A stretch of 64,000 nt of DNA from Neostapfia colusana (lineage: Eukaryota > Streptophyta > Magnoliopsida > Poales > Poaceae). How positions within the stretch are numbered: the stretch's first letter is position 1; each line of letters begins with the position of its first letter. Location: assembly GCA_030760725.1 (NCBI GenBank), contig JASWHV010000009.1:111735854-111799853 (forward strand), read 5' to 3'. Position numbers and translations under genes: made by a program. Below the pieces are notes generated by a model that was not told the DNA's origin, made no database searches, and was given only the letters and a program-made list of their open reading frames with translations. Of this stretch, positions 60,655 to 64,000 are shown one piece after another.

Positions 60655-61491
60655 CTAGCAGGCAGGAACAATTGAATTGACAATGAAAACATGAAGTTTC
60701 ATTGCGAACCAGATTTCATCAGGCCTCTGCAACTAGAGAAGGGGACAGAAATGGAAACGGAAGCTGATAATACATATGGTTAGGTTACTGGCAAACGCGT
60801 TTGGAGTAAGTTCCACCACTGGAGTGAGAGAACAGCTGAGCTGAAGTGGAATCAGAGGAAACAAGAATACAGGTGAGCCTCTTGCCACCAAGCTTGGTTT
60901 CCAAAGTACCCACCGAAAAATGTTATGACAGTTCGACAAGTAGAATGTATAACAGTTCCAAGTTACTCTAACAAACTATAAAGAACACATGTAAGTTCAG
61001 ATTTACTGCAATCTGATTTGGCAGTTTTAATACTAAAAGACGATAAAACAGAGTACAATAGGGTAAAGTTTATGATTCAAACGAAGACATCAAGGGTTAA
61101 TAAAACCAGATAGCTCCCTCTTTTATCCCCCCCTATACAACGATGCAGGAGACTGGCATTCCATTACACTAGAGATGACATGAAAGGGTGTAGAAATAGA
61201 TTTCAGATCAGCACCAAGCAAAAGTGGATCATTTTACTCGGAAACCTTTGTGCAACACCCATATACGAAAACATGAGCGGTGGTTTCCCCTCTGAGCTCT
61301 GTACAGGGAAACATGAGCGATGGACCGACGAAAATGAAACTAGAAAATGGTACAACACTCTAGAGTACAGAATATAAACACACATGTACAAGACATCTAA
61401 CCTGACGTTTACCTCTCAGTAAAATCACGTGCTTGTAACAGGCCATAGCAAGCTCAGATCGTTTTGGCAGCAACTGCGAGCAGGCAAAACC
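60655..61491. other. Spacer, TEN1 promoter side to P-loop gene 3' side
   Basis: AT-rich, no supported gene. Probably the 3' UTR of the P-loop gene plus the TEN1 promoter. Confidence 0.6.
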
Positions 61492-62100
61492 CTAAGGATC
61501 GCGACCGAGAAGGGACCTGACAAATCCCACGACCCTGGCGGCAATCGCCTCTGCGTCGACTGTCGGATCGGTTGTGTCGACCACGATCCTCGGCACGTCC
61601 CCAGTGTCATAATCCGTGCAGCCCTGGTACCCTTCGAGAAGCTTCTGTAGCTCACCCCACGTCTTGGGCTTATGCCATCCGCCGGACGCGGACGCCGCGC
61701 GCTCCTCCAGCCTCCGGCGCCACTCTCGCTCGTCCACCGCGCGGCACTCCACGACGACGGCAAGCGCGGCGGGCAGGCGGGCCAGAGCCTCGAGGTGGGC
61801 GCGGCGCGACAGCGGGGAGTCCACGACCACCGACAGGCCGAGCCGGACCTGCCGCTCCGCCACCCGCCACAGCACGGCGTAGGAGAGGTCGTTGAGCGCC
61901 GTCCCCGTCCCCGCGGCGTCGGCGGCCGGTACGCCCTCCAGGGGCCGGGTGCAGTCCCTGACGTCGTCCTTGTCCAGGAGCGGGCAGCGGAGCGCGGCGG
62001 CGATGGCGCGCGCCGCCGTGGACTTGCCGGAACCCGGGTGGCCCTTCATCGCCACCACCACGGGCGGCGCCGGCCCTGGCCCTGGCCTCTCGCCCGCCAT
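61492..62100 (-). CDS. P-loop NTPase/kinase-like protein, 202 aa, function unknown
   Basis: Single exon, ATG at 62100 and TAG at 61492. Walker A GHPGSGKS at residues 20-27, right after a hydrophobic strand (PPVVVAMK), then LDKDDVRD and a Walker-B-like VVVDSPLSRRAHLE, typical of the AAA_33 / zeta-toxin-like small kinase fold that phosphorylates small molecules or nucleic-acid ends. A short lid-like Arg-rich segment (DEREWRRRLEERA) and a conserved-looking KPKTWGELQKLLEGYQGC follow. Relatives occur across plants as uncharacterised P-loop proteins. The substrate is unknown. Codons are very GC-rich at third positions, as in many intronless grass genes. No transit peptide is obvious. Confidence 0.85.
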   Translation of the reverse strand: MAGERPGPGPAPPVVVAMKGHPGSGKSTAARAIAAALRCPLLDKDDVRDCTRPLEGVPAADAAGTGTALNDLSYAVLWRVAERQVRLGLSVVVDSPLSRRAHLEALARLPAALAVVVECRAVDEREWRRRLEERAASASGGWHKPKTWGELQKLLEGYQGCTDYDTGDVPRIVVDTTDPTVDAEAIAARVVGFVRSLLGRDP

Positions 62101-62947
62101 AGAAGCGGGCGCCTCCCCTCCCTCCCTCCCTCCCGAGACAACCCTAAATCGTTTTCGTTTTTCCTGGCTCCTGTCCTGTCCTGCCCCCTCACCCCGAGCT
62201 TCTGGCGCACACGCGCACCCTATTAATGGCGGAAGCCTCTACCCCCACTCCATCTGGGCACGCCGCGAGCAAAAAACCAGATGCGATCTACCCTCCTCCC
62301 CCCACCCCCGTATTAGCAGACGAATCCGAAAACCTATCTAGTGGCGAGTGGCGACAGAGATTGTACCTGAGAAAGCGGAACAGGCGCAAGATTGTACCTG
62401 AGAAAGCGACGGCCAACTCGACGGGCGACGGCCAACTCGACGGCGGGTCGTGGGGAAAACAGAGGATGCGAGGTGGGAGAGAAGATCTGGTGTGACAAAT
62501 ATGGGCCTTCGTTTTCGGGATGGGCCGTCAGAAGTGGGAATGGGGTGGCATGCAGAGGCCTCTGCCGAGCAACCGTGCTGCATGTCGATCTGCCGAGCCC
62601 ACCCCCATTTAGGCCACAGCCACAAACAGGATGCTGCAAGTCGATCTGCAGCAGCCACCAAAGCGGCCTCCTCCTACCCACGAACCAAGCGCACATTCAA
62701 ACCGTACTCATCCTCTGTGCGTAAGCATATTTCATCAGCGACACTGAATCTCACTTCACAACACCAGATCTCGCTTTACTGCGATGTTCAACTACGGATA
62801 AAACGTCTTAAATCGAACTCGGGTTTTCACAACACCCCCACAGGCGTATGTATATAGAGAGAGTTTTGCTACCTAGGATACAAAGCTGCTGCTGCTTATA
62901 TATAGTTACAATCCTCCTCCACGGGGAGTTCATCTCATGGTTCTCGT
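62101..62947. other. Spacer, P-loop promoter side to the right-hand ML-domain gene
   Basis: No supported gene. Contains small tandem duplications: AGATTGTACCTGAGAAAGCG at 62356 and 62391 approximately, and CGACGGCCAACTCGACGG twice at about 62408-62442. Also the 3' UTR of the ML-domain gene. Confidence 0.65.
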
Positions 62948-63441
62948 TCAGCTGGAGGCCACGAACCCGATGCTGAACCCGAACGAGATGCAGCTCAGCT
63001 CCTCGCCCTTGTCTCCCTTCATCGTCATGGTGATAGTGTAAGAACCCTGCAACAGAAACGGCGGGTCAAAGGAATGGAATGGAATGGAATGGAATGCGGT
63101 CAGAAACAGCACAGCTCATACATAACCAAGGCATGTAATGTAAGGAGGGGTACGCAATCTGTCAGGTCTTCAGCAAAGGATCCGAAAAAAGAGCCCATCG
63201 TTTCAGAGTTTAGGAACAGAAGTACAAAAAAAAAATTGTTATACAGGCAGGGCGATGTAGAAAAGTCTTCTCACCGGTGGAGTGTACGACGGTAAGGTCT
63301 GCGAGTGGGCTATCACAAAGTCACCGTTTGCTGGACAGGTTGTCTCCTTACAGATGTCGTGAGTCTCCGAGTGGACCGGGATGGGGAAGATCACCCAGTA
63401 TTTAACATCGATAACCAGCTTACCCTCCTTAATCGGTCTAT
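62948..63441 (-). CDS. ML-domain (MD-2-related lipid-recognition) protein, 3' exons
   Basis: Exons 63441-63275 and 63046-62948 on the minus strand, with AG and GT borders and TGA at 62950-62948; upstream exons are further right or out of the window. Visible motifs: KEGKLVIDVKYW, VHSETHDICKETTCP, DFVIAHSQTLPSYTPP, GSYTITMTMKG and ELSCISFGFSIGFVASS. This is the core beta-sandwich with its conserved Cys. Over the 61 residues shared with the left-edge gene there are 6 differences. Third positions here are more GC-rich. The first visible exon begins in phase 1; the candidate exon near 63858-63885 (AG and GT borders) does not splice in frame, so the 5' part is unresolved. The role in lipid binding is inferred from the family. 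Confidence 0.88.
63071..63095 (+). repeat. (GGAAT)5 microsatellite
   Basis: Five GGAAT units in the intron 63047-63274 of the ML-domain gene. Confidence 0.95.
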
Positions 63442-64000
63442 CTGGAAATACATGATACAGCATCAGCGTCCCTTTTTGCAAGGGTTGAAGGCGTGATACC
63501 GGTCTGACAGTCGAAAAACTTCAGATGTCCTATGAATAGGATGCTACGTATGGGTGCACTATCCTCAACGTATATACGCGTGTTCAAGAAAACATCAGCA
63601 AGACAGCAACCTATACTATTTGTCAATGGAATGTAGCACAGTAGCAGAACAGACCACTTGTTCTGTTGCAGTAGCAGTAGTTGGAATACGATGTCTGAGC
63701 AGATCAATTCAAGAGACATTACATCTTTCACAAAGACGTACATCATCCCCCCGTATCATGTTTTACTATGATCCCAATACATACAATACCAAGCAATGTT
63801 AAATACTTTCACACAGAGATTTATGCCAAGCCGTCATGGTTGTGGCGAGTGGATTTATATTCTTGCGAGTTACCTGTCACGCCTGATTGCTGCTATTTCC
63901 ACTGCATAGACAAAAGTGGATTGCTAGATGCAGAGGAAAGGACAAACTCAAGGCCAACTGCCCTCAAGGTACAGGTACTAGTAGCACTGCTAGCAGTGCA
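63442..64000 (-). other. Upstream intron(s) of the right-hand ML-domain gene
   Basis: No exon could be fixed here. A 28-nt candidate (63858-63885, minus) has good splice borders but the wrong phase. The N-terminal exons likely lie beyond 64000. Confidence 0.5.

Overview
The window is nuclear DNA of a flowering plant, almost certainly a grass (Poaceae). Evidence: many-exon genes with GT-AG introns and GC-rich first exons, plant-only families (LBD, plastid GPT, HEN1, HDA15), tRNA-derived SINEs with T-rich tails, Stowaway-type MITEs, RTE LINEs ending in (TTG)n, and Ty1/copia and Ty3/gypsy elements primed by initiator tRNA-Met-like sites. No species is assigned. From memory, HEN1 (WAF1) and the HDA15-like HDA704 are also neighbours on rice chromosome 7; this was not checked here.

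Layout. 1-364: 3' end of an ML-domain lipid-binding protein gene (+). 2858-17261: HDA15-type histone deacetylase (+, 16 coding exons, 585 aa). Its 7-kb intron holds an RTE LINE that was later split by an intact, very young chromovirus-like Ty3/gypsy element. 19752-24885: HEN1 small-RNA 2'-O-methyltransferase (+, 9 exons, 942 aa). 25666-45258: UBP12/13 (USP7-like) deubiquitinase (+, 32 exons, 1124 aa). Its introns carry a 2.2-kb LTR element with a captured kinase fragment, three SINEs, three tiny RTE tails, a young copia element and a 326-bp TRIM. 46403-46921: tRNA-Gly(UCC) and tRNA-Cys(GCA) (-). 47822-53394: tandem pair of LBD genes (-); the second has a six-copy 255-bp in-frame repeat array. 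54701-57323: plastid glucose-6-phosphate/phosphate translocator (-). 59984-60654: TEN1, a CST telomere-complex subunit (-). 61492-62100: small P-loop kinase-like gene (-). 62948 to the right edge: a second ML-domain gene (-), a paralogue of the one at the left edge in inverted orientation.

How the parts relate. The genes are ordinary single-gene plant loci, not an operon. HDA15 (chromatin), HEN1 (small-RNA stability) and UBP12 (histone and protein deubiquitination) all affect gene expression, but their adjacency is probably inherited synteny rather than a functional unit. All larger transposons sit in introns and every host reading frame survives when exons are joined at consensus sites, with phases that add up exactly. 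The most unusual signals are the higher-order repeat in the second LBD gene, the stack of nested insertions in HDA15, a TRIM whose body contains the 3' half of a SINE, a copia element without a recognisable gag, and LINE insertions only about 20-50 bp long with clear target-site duplications.
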